Positions 6,946-15,126 of a DNA stretch of 64,000 nucleotides are shown in pieces (the stretch's first letter is position 1; every line of letters begins with the position of its first letter). The notes under the pieces are model-generated. The model had not been told where the DNA came from and searched no databases. It was given only the letters and a program-made list of their open reading frames with translations. This DNA is from Protula sp. h YS-2021 (Eukaryota > Annelida > Polychaeta > Sabellida > Serpulidae), in assembly GCA_949752745.1 (NCBI GenBank), contig OX457028.1, positions 6,568,095-6,632,094 of the forward strand, in the 5' to 3' direction. The position numbers and the translations under genes are program-made.

Positions 6946-9900
6946 CTGTAATGCCCATGCGCCAAAGTGGAATAGCCATCACTCATCACATATCGCTTGT
7001 CATCAAAGGGAGAGAGAGCTACTTTCCTCAACTTCTCCGAGAAAATCTGATGGTCATGACTTCGAATGATGTGTCCTGTGGTCATCGTTTGCGTTTGGTT
7101 GAACAAACTGTCTTTATACTGCTGATGTTTCATCCGTCTTTGACACGCGCGAGTGATACCTTTGGCCGTACGTTTTTCTTTCCCACCATACATCATACTA
7201 TACATTTTCGGTCGAAGTCCAACAAACTCTTCAATGGGAATGCCCGCCGTCTCATCTTTCATTTTCCCAAGCACTTTCTTGTTCACGTTGGAATGTAGGA
7301 AATGATCTGGGGGATAGTCACTTGTGTCGAACAAGTCGGCATCTTCCTGCATGTCTTTGTAGATATCGTCCGTTTCTATGTCATAACATAAACTGTCGGT
7401 GTCGCTGAACAAGAGCTTGGCGTTGGGATACTTGGTCATGATGTAGTTGTAATGAAAGTGGAACATGAGCACCTTGCTGAGGTCGAGAATGGTGAACCCA
7501 ACTTGAATGGGTTTATCCAGAAGCAGATCCACTTTGCGCAAATGTACCGCGGTTAAATCTTCGTTGAAAATTCTAAATTTGTGGAAGGAAGGTTTGACCA
7601 CAAGTTTCTTGAACCGCTTTTCCTGGTGAACAAGTTCCACATTCATGCGCTTTCTTACATTTTCCATGGTTTTGCCAAACACAGAGTTGTTCATCAATTT
7701 GAAGAAGTCTTTCTCAAACGGGTTCTTGGCCAACTTTCTCTTTTCTGTGTTCAAGGAGATGTATTTTGCCAACCATTTGCTCTGTGCAAACATAATGGCA
7801 CGATGCACCTTCGTGACTTTCAATCCCAGTGAGACATATTGCTGTAAATTTCTATAATGAAGTACATATTTCTTCTTGTCACATAAGTTGGGAATGAGCT
7901 TTTCACTAGGTTTGCCTTTCATGTTTAGATCTTTCCGTAGCTTCTGACTATGTTCTGACAATTCTCCCACCTTCACACATTTCCGTTCTGGAGCCACTGG
8001 ATAGTGATTATGACGATTATGAATGGATTGTGAGTATTCCAAATCCACTTCTAAAATGTAGCCAATCTCATCATCTTCATCCACATCCATAAAGTCAATG
8101 GATTCTGGCTCGCTCACCCACATAAATCCACTTTCCGGCATGCTTTGCGACATAGCCCAGCCATACAAGTTGTTTGCATCCAGGTAAGTCAAGTAGTTGG
8201 TTGGTTTCGTGGGATCGTAATCTGGTATGTAGGGGTTATTTGCTTTCGCATACTTGTGTGTGATGACAGATATTCCTCCACGTAAACCTTGTTCAACCAT
8301 TTGGTACATGTCAATGTCGTTGATCAATTCCAATTTCACCTTTGTCGCTTTCAACATGGCATCCCACGACAGTCCTGGCGCTGTATAGTAGTGAGCAGGA
8401 TCCAATTCATACGTGTTGAGACATACGTGACGAAAGTTTTCAAACACGTCAGCCAGCAGCAACACATCTGATTTCAGGTACAAGTCATGGTATTCGCCAA
8501 ATGTAGTACACTGGAATGTCTCCCACACCTTCTGCGCATGCGCATAATCCTCATCGCTAATGCCTTCTTCACTAAGTAGACTGTAAAACTTGTCCTTGGA
8601 CGGCAGTTGTGTTTCAGCAAACTTGGATGGCTCATCCACGTAATCATAAGGGTACACTCCCTTTCTCAACAGTAAATCTTGTTGGTCACTATTGTGAATG
8701 TGTGACGTCATGTGATAAAAGTTGTCTTTCCCTTCTGCCGCCAGGTTGGATACTAACTTCTGTAGAGAAGTACTCATGAACTGAAAGCTGTCTGTAAATT
8801 TCAGATTACTCATGGTGAATGCAATATATTTCTCAACGGTGTTGGGAATGACTGTAATCCTTTCGTTTTTGAACTTTCCAATTTCTTCCATGATTAAATG
8901 GCTGTCATAGCCTCGTAAATTGTGGAAAAACACAGGAATGATGAAAGAATCTTCAACATCCTGCTGATCTTTTCGAAATCGGAATTGCAAATTGCATTCA
9001 CTATGTGCAGCTCCGCGGTATTTGCCATTGATATGGTCATGATCTCTCACATGATCTGCTCCTAGAGGCTCATGACAAATGTAGCAATCTGTGGCGTTCT
9101 TATAATGCTCTTCATCTTCATGAGTCATGACTATTTTCTTTGGCTGTAGCAAGCCATGCACAATACGATCACGTTCATTCACCATATGGTCTAAAAAGAC
9201 TTTCACAGCATTGTCTCCTCGATATACGACTGGCGCACGTGTATCATACTGGCTCACAACCACATAAGCAAAGCTGTTTGGACGATGATGTTGATACTTG
9301 TCTCCTTCATGCTTTTTCGTGAAGCATTCAAAGTCTGCATAAATGACAAACGGCGCTCGCTGTTGTTTGGCTATATTCTTGAACTTGATGAAGGGTTCCT
9401 TGGGGAATGATAAACGTTGTGCGCCATGCTTGCCACACACTTCACGATGCTTGTCTAAAAGATCTTGTCGCATAAACCCATGAAGACAGTTGAAACAATA
9501 AAATATTGCATTCTGACGCTTTGTTCGATAAGCCATCAGTCTGCTGAAATTCTTGATGAGACAGTAATGTCTTGTCTTGTCATCGCTAATCAAAAGCAAG
9601 TTAATTTCTCTGACGCTGTTGACGCTGGTGTTTCGACTGAGTTGTATGGGAACAACGACATCATGTTCATATCCAAACACGTTAATGGACACATCATTCT
9701 CCTTTTCAAACTTTGGAATGTCTGTAATCGGTGTTGGAAATGTCATGCCTTCCACCTTCAATTCGTTCTCAAATGCTTTGTATTGATGTACACGCTCTGG
9801 GTTTACATTTGTTGAAGGGTGAAGGTGAGCCAATACAGACCATAAGAAACATTTGTTGTCTTTATTCTGAATGTTTAACACCGCCTTTGTACTCTTTACT

Positions 9901-10610
9901 TTCTTCGGTAGTGGGATAAAACTGCTTGCTTCCAGTGGCGCTGACGTTGCTGTATGCACTTCAATGAATAATATGTTATCCAACACCCAGCCAGAGCCTT
10001 GTCGCTCATGTTCATCAAACCTGGTAAACAATTCTTTATAGGCTTCTGGCAAGTCCTTCTCAATATCTGTTGGATTGTATGCTGCATACGTTGGACTACT
10101 GATGAAGGCATTATCCACTTGTTCTACCATCACGCCTTCAACATTTGGTGTCATTTTCTTGAAGCGTGCATGTACCACAATGTACCATTTCATGCCACGG
10201 TTTAACGTTTCGAACAAATGTCTCTTGATTCTATTCTCTTGTTGTCGCATTTCGAGTAACAAATCTGATCCATCTTCAGGCTCAAACCGTCTTTCCTGCG
10301 CGTTTTCACCAAGACTCACTCTTCTCCCTCTGCCTACTTGTCCTGTCTCTTTCTTTCTTTGTTCTTCATGAGGTATGCATACATGTGTCTCAAACGCATC
10401 CAAAGATGAAAATATCTTGATGCATTTACAGCAGAGGACTGGATCAGGTCTGTCAACACCATCTTGTAACGTCTTTTGTCTCTTGGCTTGAATCTGCTCA
10501 ACAAGCTCATCATGAGCACGTTTCATCCTAGTTTTCTTGCATGTATGTGCCACGAACAATTCCAGAGATGGAAATGTCACATCACAATCATGACAGTAGA
10601 CTGATGTCAT
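6939..10610 (-). CDS. Protein-primed family B DNA polymerase (element 1)
   Basis: About 1,223 residues from the ATG at 10,610 (MTSVYCHDCDV). Two C2H2-like fingers open the protein (CHDCDVTFPSLELFVAHTC and CCKCIKIFSSLDAFETHVC). A third Cys/His cluster (YCFNCLHGF, then KHREVC) precedes the exonuclease. Exo I is YADFECF (~residue 423), Exo II FFHNLRGYDSHL (~565), Exo III YLKSDVLLLADVF (~710). Polymerase motif A is LDANNLYGW (~810), motif B MNNSVFGKTMEN (~975), motif C FSDTDSLCYD (~1070). An HNH/endonuclease VII-like zinc insert (CYICHEPL, then RDHDHINGKYRG) lies between Exo I and Exo II. This is the Polinton PolB, which replicates the linear genome from a terminal protein. The upstream GTG-initiated extension is rejected because it begins right next to the TATA box. 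The frame is intact. Confidence 0.93.
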   Translation of the reverse strand: MTSVYCHDCDVTFPSLELFVAHTCKKTRMKRAHDELVEQIQAKRQKTLQDGVDRPDPVLCCKCIKIFSSLDAFETHVCIPHEEQRKKETGQVGRGRRVSLGENAQERRFEPEDGSDLLLEMRQQENRIKRHLFETLNRGMKWYIVVHARFKKMTPNVEGVMVEQVDNAFISSPTYAAYNPTDIEKDLPEAYKELFTRFDEHERQGSGWVLDNILFIEVHTATSAPLEASSFIPLPKKVKSTKAVLNIQNKDNKCFLWSVLAHLHPSTNVNPERVHQYKAFENELKVEGMTFPTPITDIPKFEKENDVSINVFGYEHDVVVPIQLSRNTSVNSVREINLLLISDDKTRHYCLIKNFSRLMAYRTKRQNAIFYCFNCLHGFMRQDLLDKHREVCGKHGAQRLSFPKEPFIKFKNIAKQQRAPFVIYADFECFTKKHEGDKYQHHRPNSFAYVVVSQYDTRAPVVYRGDNAVKVFLDHMVNERDRIVHGLLQPKKIVMTHEDEEHYKNATDCYICHEPLGADHVRDHDHINGKYRGAAHSECNLQFRFRKDQQDVEDSFIIPVFFHNLRGYDSHLIMEEIGKFKNERITVIPNTVEKYIAFTMSNLKFTDSFQFMSTSLQKLVSNLAAEGKDNFYHMTSHIHNSDQQDLLLRKGVYPYDYVDEPSKFAETQLPSKDKFYSLLSEEGISDEDYAHAQKVWETFQCTTFGEYHDLYLKSDVLLLADVFENFRHVCLNTYELDPAHYYTAPGLSWDAMLKATKVKLELINDIDMYQMVEQGLRGGISVITHKYAKANNPYIPDYDPTKPTNYLTYLDANNLYGWAMSQSMPESGFMWVSEPESIDFMDVDEDDEIGYILEVDLEYSQSIHNRHNHYPVAPERKCVKVGELSEHSQKLRKDLNMKGKPSEKLIPNLCDKKKYVLHYRNLQQYVSLGLKVTKVHRAIMFAQSKWLAKYISLNTEKRKLAKNPFEKDFFKLMNNSVFGKTMENVRKRMNVELVHQEKRFKKLVVKPSFHKFRIFNEDLTAVHLRKVDLLLDKPIQVGFTILDLSKVLMFHFHYNYIMTKYPNAKLLFSDTDSLCYDIETDDIYKDMQEDADLFDTSDYPPDHFLHSNVNKKVLGKMKDETAGIPIEEFVGLRPKMYSMMYGGKEKRTAKGITRACQRRMKHQQYKDSLFNQTQTMTTGHIIRSHDHQIFSEKLRKVALSPFDDKRYVMSDGYSTLAHGHYSI

Positions 10611-10670
10611 CGTTGTTGTTTCTTCAACTGCTAGAACTGAAATGAAGTAAAATATACGTTTCACTCTTCC

Positions 10671-10677
10671 TTTTATA
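10671..10677 (-). promoter_or_regulatory. TATA box of the DNA polymerase gene (element 1)
   Basis: GGTATAAAAGGAAG on the - strand lies about 61 nt upstream of the polymerase ATG. Element 2 has the same sequence upstream of its polymerase remnant. Both are followed by TTTTACTTCATTTCAG, which resembles a 3' splice site, so a short spliced leader is possible. Confidence 0.65.
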
Positions 10678-10679
10678 CC

Positions 10680-10968
10680 ACTTCAATGGTGTGTTGACTC
10701 AGCAGAATGTATCACTAGTTGACTAGTTGACATGTTTCACTCATGCTTTTATGTTACTTCCATGTAATCAAAATATGGTGTGTAACTTTTCAAACTTGTT
10801 GAAAAATGTTAAAATTGCTGACTCAGCAGAATTTTACTTGTGTATATGAATGTCTCACTTACAGTTGTGAAGTTGTACAGCTGCACTGCTGCACAACAGA
10901 GACATCTAGCGGTGAAGTTAACTGACGGTGAAGTCAAATGGTCTACCAAATGGTATTCATCCGCCAAC
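10680..10968. repeat. Part of the right terminal-repeat region of element 1, ending at a breakpoint
   Basis: This stretch matches the inner part of both terminal inverted repeats of element 2 (36,700-37,000 and, inverted, 21,690-21,890). Shared marks include a T-MARE, the phrase GTTACACACCAT (as its complement), CTCACTTACAGTTGT and TCTAGCGGTGAAGT. Homology stops after TGGTATTCATCCGC at about 10,968; a new sequence with CA dinucleotides and two divergent genes follows. The outer CRE-bearing end of the repeat is not found in element 1. Confidence 0.7.
10816..10828. promoter_or_regulatory. Perfect T-MARE/AP-1 palindrome (element 1)
   Basis: TGCTGACTCAGCA is a complete 13-bp Maf recognition element that contains the AP-1 core TGACTCA. 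A partial copy (TTGACTCAGCA) lies at 10,694-10,704. Both lie upstream of the polymerase promoter. bZIP regulation is an inference. Confidence 0.6.
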
Positions 10969-11051
10969 TAGACCTGAAATGTGATAAAATGTATTCTCTC
11001 TCACACACACACACAGACAGACATGTTTTGCTTCATTTCATAATATAGCAT

Positions 11052-11067
11052 GGCCCTTAAAAGGGCC
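11052..11067 (-). promoter_or_regulatory. Histone-type 3' stem-loop after the Cys-rich gene
   Basis: On the - strand the sequence is GGCCCTTTTAAGGGCC, a 6-bp stem GGCCCT/AGGGCC closing the 4-nt loop TTTA. It fits the animal histone-mRNA consensus GGYYYUHHUHARRRCC at every position. It lies 19 nt after the stop codon of the - strand gene, close to where the histone element sits. The + strand reading (loop TAAA) breaks the loop rule, so the signal fits only the strand of the gene. A purine-rich GAAATGAAG about 15 nt downstream could act as a histone downstream element, but the match is weak. Confidence 0.62.
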
Positions 11068-11086
11068 GAAAGATGTTAGTACTTCT

Positions 11087-11452
11087 TCACCAGCAAGTGG
11101 GATTTCCACAATCACACTGGTATCTGTAAAACTGCTCCATGGAGAAAGGCCTTCTCGAGCACTTGAACGGATGAAAATTGTAATAGCCGAAGTTTTTCAG
11201 CGTCGCACCGCACCACCAGCAGTCCGTGCATGGCTCCGGTCCTGACAATCTTGCAGTAAACTTATACCAGAGCAATCCACCACAGGTTTTGCAGCAGTAA
11301 TGCCGTGGTGCGTTGTGGTGTACTGGGCAGTTGTGTGGTTGACCTGGGTACTCCAACCACACCCAACACTTATAACATTCTGTCGTTAGTGTCACTACCC
11401 TGCCGTCTCGCATCACTTTCTTACTTGTCGTAGTAGCTGGTATGTTGTCCAT
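11087..11452 (-). CDS. Intronless Cys-rich zinc-binding protein, 121 aa, unknown family
   Basis: The protein has at least five CxxC-type pairs: ECYKCWVW, CCKTCGGLLW, CTDCWWCGA, CDCGNPTCW, plus HNCPVHH. It therefore probably folds as two or three zinc ribbons. Aromatic residues are unusually frequent (many W, Y, F). A TATA box lies 58 nt upstream and a histone-type hairpin 19 nt downstream. It is divergent from the RING gene at 11,998. No LxCxE motif is present. I do not recognise the family. Compact, TATA-driven and intronless structure resembles the neighbouring viral genes more than host genes, so capture by or origin in a Polinton is likely but unproven. Confidence 0.7.
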   Translation of the reverse strand: MDNIPATTTSKKVMRDGRVVTLTTECYKCWVWLEYPGQPHNCPVHHNAPRHYCCKTCGGLLWYKFTARLSGPEPCTDCWWCGATLKNFGYYNFHPFKCSRRPFSMEQFYRYQCDCGNPTCW

Positions 11453-11509
11453 GATGTGTCTAATGATGTCTGTCTATGTCTGACGGTGTCTGAGCCTTGA
11501 GACACTACA

Positions 11510-11517
11510 CTTATATA
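11510..11517 (-). promoter_or_regulatory. TATA box of the Cys-rich gene
   Basis: CGTATATAAGTG on the - strand, 58 nt upstream of the ATG. The same TATATAAG form precedes the PC4 gene and appears in the right arm of element 2. Confidence 0.65.
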
Positions 11518-11579
11518 CGATTTTATCATGCTGAATCAACGATTTTATTACGATGAACAGCACAATTTTTTTTTCGCTC

Positions 11580-11891
11580 GCCGGGGGGGGGGGGGGGGGT
11601 CGGTACATAGTATGTTTATAGGGGGGGGGGGGTCGGTACATAGTATGTTCATGGGGGGGGGGGGGGGTCGGTACATAGTATGTTCATGGGGGGGGGGGGT
11701 CGGTACATAGTATGTTCAAGGGGGGGGGTCGGTACATAGTATATTCATTGGGGGGGGGGGTCGGTACATAGTATGTTCAAGGGGGGGGGGGGTCGGTACA
11801 TAGTATATTCATTGGGGGGGGGGTCGGTACATAATATGTTCAAGGGGGGGGGGTCGGTACATAGTATATTCATTGGGGGGGGGGGGTTCGT

Positions 11892-11931
<40 letters not shown>
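11580..11931. repeat. Poly-G minisatellite and poly-T tract between the divergent genes
   Basis: About eight units of a G run (8-18 G) followed by TCGGTACATAGTATGTTCA or a close variant, then a run of about 33 T. The complement of the unit core (CATACTATGTACCGACCCCC) occurs in the second-family terminal repeats at ~51,610 and 62,945-63,050, linking this module to that Polinton family. The G runs could form G-quadruplexes and are prone to length change. The long frame across this array is a repeat artefact. Confidence 0.85.
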
Positions 11932-11933
<2 letters not shown>

Positions 11934-11947
11934 AATGATGTCATTTT

Positions 11948-11962
11948 ACTATATATATATAG
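11948..11962 (+). promoter_or_regulatory. TATA box of the RING gene
   Basis: ACTATATATATATAGG lies about 36-50 nt upstream of the ATG at 11,998. Spacing resembles the other early-type genes of the window. Confidence 0.6.
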
Positions 11963-11997
11963 GTGTGCTCTCTTCACAACTTCCACAGAATACCATC

Positions 11998-12552
11998 ATG
12001 GAGTGCTGTTTCGCTTTAGAGAATTCGTTAGTTATCCGAGACATTACAAAGGTGGATTTAATGTACCACCCTACAGCGCATGAACCGGTGCGAGAATTCT
12101 TCTTGCAGCTGTTTCCAGATCCGGCTCGTGCTGTCACCATCGCTATGCCAGTTCTACTCAACAGGGATGTTATGATTGGGAAGCGGCTTAGTGATATTGA
12201 ACAGGGCAGATACCAAGAGGCGTACATCAGATCAGTCGTCCTGGGGGAAGCAACGCCATCCCATTTAGAAGAGGAGGAATACCCGGCCTGGGCTGGATAC
12301 TTTATGCTTCAACACATCAATCTATGTCGCGGGTGTGGCTGTCTGATAGGTGCAGACAAGGTTATTGCTGCCGCTTGCGGTCATCAAGCATGTATATCTT
12401 GTTCTGTCGCGCGTGCCTATCAGGCAGCCTTACGGCATGAGTATCTCCTCAAGTGTTTATGCTGTGGGACAAAGACGAATCACTTCATATTTAATGGTCA
12501 GCAGATGACTCAGTGTGGTAGGCGATACCAAAATGTTATCACCTTTTGCTGA
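11998..12552 (+). CDS. Intronless RING-HC finger protein, 184 aa, candidate ubiquitin ligase
   Basis: The C-terminal third carries a complete C3HC4 RING: C-x2-C (CRGC), 13 residues, C-x-H-x2-C-x2-C (CGHQACISC), 17 residues, then C-x2-C (CLCC). RING-HC domains recruit E2 enzymes for ubiquitin transfer. The N-terminal ~115 residues (MECCFALENSLVIRD..., with an acidic EEEEYPAW) match nothing I know and may bind a substrate. I start at the ATG at 11,998, after the TATA box; the longer upstream frame only runs through the minisatellite. A histone-like hairpin with the canonical TTTC loop follows 34 nt after the stop. It is divergent from the Cys-rich gene. Confidence 0.78.
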   Translation: MECCFALENSLVIRDITKVDLMYHPTAHEPVREFFLQLFPDPARAVTIAMPVLLNRDVMIGKRLSDIEQGRYQEAYIRSVVLGEATPSHLEEEEYPAWAGYFMLQHINLCRGCGCLIGADKVIAAACGHQACISCSVARAYQAALRHEYLLKCLCCGTKTNHFIFNGQQMTQCGRRYQNVITFC

Positions 12553-12586
12553 ACAACACTAACAGTGAGGAGTTTCAACTCCAGGC

Positions 12587-12602
12587 TGCTCTTTTCAGAG
12601 CG
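12587..12602 (+). promoter_or_regulatory. Histone-type 3' stem-loop after the RING gene
   Basis: GCTCTTTTCAGAGC (12,588-12,601) is the exact core of canonical animal histone-mRNA hairpins (stem GCTCT/AGAGC, loop TTTC). The outermost pair of the usual 16-mer is a T-G wobble here instead of G-C, and a further GGC/GCC pairing extends the stem to 9 bp. It begins 34 nt after the stop codon on the same strand as the gene. No convincing histone downstream element was seen. Confidence 0.66.
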
Positions 12603-12739
12603 GCCGCCACTTATTACAAAATAAGCAAAACAATTTATCATGGTGTTGGTATATGTGTGTATGCATGAGAGTGTGGGAAATGGAAAAAAAAAGTTACCGT
12701 CTGTCCGTCTGCCCGTCTGACCGTCTGTCTACCATCTGC

Positions 12740-12905
12740 CGATTCTGCAGCAGAACCAACGTTGGTTCTGCTGCAATGCAAAACATAGGTTCTGCAATGC
12801 AAAACCAAACGTTGGTTCTACTGCACTGCAGTAGAACCAACGTTGGTTCTGCTGCAGTGCAGCAGAACCAACGTTGGTTCTGCTGCAGTGCAGTAGAACC
12901 AACGT
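12740..12905. repeat. Cluster of nested AACCAACGTTGGTT palindromes
   Basis: Four head-to-tail copies of palindromes centred on AACGTT. The longest reads GCAGCAGAACCAAC with its exact complement immediately after (28 bp, no loop). Adjacent palindromes are joined by CTGCAGTGCAG-type links that are themselves self-complementary, so the stretch can form cruciforms. Frames on both strands are artefacts. Confidence 0.85.
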
Positions 12906-12916
12906 TTTCACCCTAC

Positions 12917-13760
12917 TCAGCACGCTGTAACACACCACATATGTCAACAGTTCACGAAATATGTCAACAGCCCATGCGCTGCATCACGCGAGCCAACACA
13001 CACATGGGCATGAAGGCACCAGGGGGACTCCACCCCAGCACGCTGTAACACACCACATATGTCAACAGTCCACGAAATATGTCAAAAGCCCGTGCCCTGC
13101 ATCACGCGAGCCAGCACACACATGGGCATGAAGGCACCAGGGGGACTCCACCCCAGCACGCTGTAACACACCACATATGTCAACAGTTCACGAAATATGT
13201 CAACAGCCCATGCCCTGCATCACGCGAGCCAACACACACATGGGTACGAAGGCACCAGGGGGACTCCACCCCAGCACGCTGTAACACACCACATATGTCA
13301 ACAGTCCACGAAATATGTCAAAAGCCCGTTCCCTGCATCACGCGAGCCAGCACACACATGGGCATGAAGGCACCAGGGGGACTCCACCCCAGGACGCTGT
13401 AACACACCACATATGTCAACAGTTCACGAAATATGTCAACAGCCCATGCCCTGCATCACGCGAGCCAGCACACACATGGGCATGAAGGCACCAGGGGGAC
13501 TCCACCCCAGCACGCTGTAACACACCACATATGTCAACAGTTCACGAAATATGTCAACAGCCCATGCCCTGCATCACGCGAGCCAACACACACATGGGTA
13601 CGAAGGCACCAGGGGGACTCCACCCCAGCACGCTGTAACACACCACATATGTCAACAGTCCACGAAATATGTCAAAAGCCCGTGCCCTGCATCACGCGAG
13701 CCAGCACACACATGGGCATGAAGGCACCAGGGGGACTCCACCCCAGCACGCTGTAACACA
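12917..13760. repeat. 118-bp satellite, about seven copies
   Basis: The anchor CACGCTGTAACACACCACAT recurs exactly every 118 bp (12,921; 13,039; 13,157; 13,275; 13,393, first base changed; 13,511; 13,629; 13,747). Two subtypes (AACAGTTCAC versus AACAGTCCAC) mostly alternate, giving a 236-bp higher-order period. Since 118 is not divisible by 3, the ~107-residue frames seen here are not genes. Confidence 0.92.
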
Positions 13761-13930
13761 CAACATATGCTAACATTCCACAAAATATGTCACAAGTCCA
13801 CAAAATGTGTCAACATCCCACGAGATACGCCAATACAGTCCACAAAATATGTCACAAGTCCACAAAATGTGTCAACATCCCACGAGATATGTCAACACAA
13901 TCCACAAAATATGTCAACAATCAGTGGCTT
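13761..13930. repeat. Degenerate ~61-bp repeat adjoining the satellite
   Basis: Units built from TCCACAAAATATGTCA and CAACATCCCACGAGATA repeat two to three times. They share the TATGTCAACA word with the 118-bp satellite and look like a shorter, older relative. Confidence 0.75.
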
Positions 13931-15052
13931 GAATTCACAGGGGGATATTTAAGTTTAAATTCTAGGGAATGTGACTGCTTCGAATTACTTTCTCTTTTTA
14001 CCCAGTGAATTTAAAGCATGTTAAGTCACTAATGATTACAAAACATCCGGCTGCCTGTCCTGGTATATGTAACAACTCATTTTGACTGCCCATTTCAATG
14101 AAACTGGTCTATTTAACAGCTCATCCTGAGCGCCCATTGCAATGAAATATTGCATCTAATGCGTGACTTTGTAATAAACGAGAGCCAAAATTTCGTCAAC
14201 ATCTGTAAATTTCTACAACAAAATAATAAATAACTGAAAAATCTGAAGTCGCTCAGTTTTTGCTATCTGCAATTATATTTTTGATATCTCTAAATGTATC
14301 CTTGATCTCAAATAATAATTCTTGATATCAAAGATATTAAGAGATATCAAGAAATATTTATTGAAATCAAAAATGATTCAATGAATCTAAAATTGATTTT
14401 TAGAGATAAAAATTCAGTTCTTGATTCTTGATAGCAAAATCTCAATTTTGAGCTCAATAATTTATTTTTCTTTTTTGACATCAAGAATTTATTTCAGATA
14501 TCATTATTTCAGAATGAGACTTTAAATTTATATTTTGATATTTGCAAATGATTTTTTGATCTCAAAAATTAATTTTTGATATCAAAATATGAGTCTGTTT
14601 TGTATAAAAAATTCAGAAGCACCCATCTGTGAATAAAATAATTCTTATTATTGATATCAATAATTCAGGTTTTCATTTCCAAAATTTAATTGACGATTCG
14701 TTAAATTTTAAATAAATATGTGGCTCCCTTTAGATTTTTTAAGTTTGTAAAATTGATTTTTGGATTTTGAAAATATATTTTTGCCATCTAAAATTCAATT
14801 ATTGACAGCAAATGAGATCTACATTGATTTACTGATAACTTTAATTATATTTTGATATCAAAAATAACCATAAAACGGCATTCCATATATACTGACTTAT
14901 TTCAAGTCAAAATGAAAATATTATTGACCAGTTGCGGATATATTTTAGGTCAACATTTTCTCATTGGTGAGTAATACTTCATGATAGCTTGAAATAAGCC
15001 AGCATCTGCTGATTGACGTTATTCATTTCCAAATATAAACAGCAAGTCGTAC
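13931..15052. other. AT-rich non-coding stretch with recurrent TTGATATCAA words
   Basis: No gene is seen. Between ~14,260 and 14,900 the self-complementary words TTTGATATCAAA, TTGATCTCAA and variants recur every 20-60 bp. It lies downstream (in the gene's sense) of the third transporter exon, so it is either intron or 3' flank of that gene. Confidence 0.6.
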
Positions 15053-15126
15053 CCGAAGAATATGGAACACATGCCCGCCACCATGACGCCAGCCGAATAC
15101 GTGAAGCGCACGCCAATGCTCGCTAT
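15053..15126 (-). CDS. SLC18B1-like MFS transporter, exon 3
   Basis: 74 nt coding IASIGVRFTYSAGVMVAGMC and SIFFG, a transmembrane helix with the 'GxRFxYxxGxxxxGxCSIxFG' pattern of SLC18-type transporters. The - strand shows an acceptor (GAGCAG before ATAGCG) and a GTACGA donor after TTCGG. It joins exon 2 in phase 0 and leaves in phase 2. No further exon was found to the left before the satellites and element 1, so the rest of the gene is outside the window, hidden or lost. Confidence 0.65.

Noticed and set aside
6519..7298. + strand frames opposite the PC4 and PolB genes, repeated in element 2
   Set aside because: They mirror conserved - strand coding sequence; no domain and poor start contexts.
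10610..10664. Longer N-terminus of PolB
   Set aside because: It would start with GTG right beside the TATA box; ATG 10,610 matches element 2.
11528..11990. Long Gly-rich frame leading into the RING protein
   Set aside because: It is translated G-run minisatellite and poly-T; the TATA box lies after it and the natural ATG is 11,998.
12740..12905. CRISPR-like array
   Set aside because: Units are palindromes without distinct spacers, in eukaryotic DNA.
12653..14008. Several ~60-130 residue frames on both strands
   Set aside because: They follow palindromes and a 118-bp repeat whose length is not a multiple of three; identical frames recur only because of the repeat.
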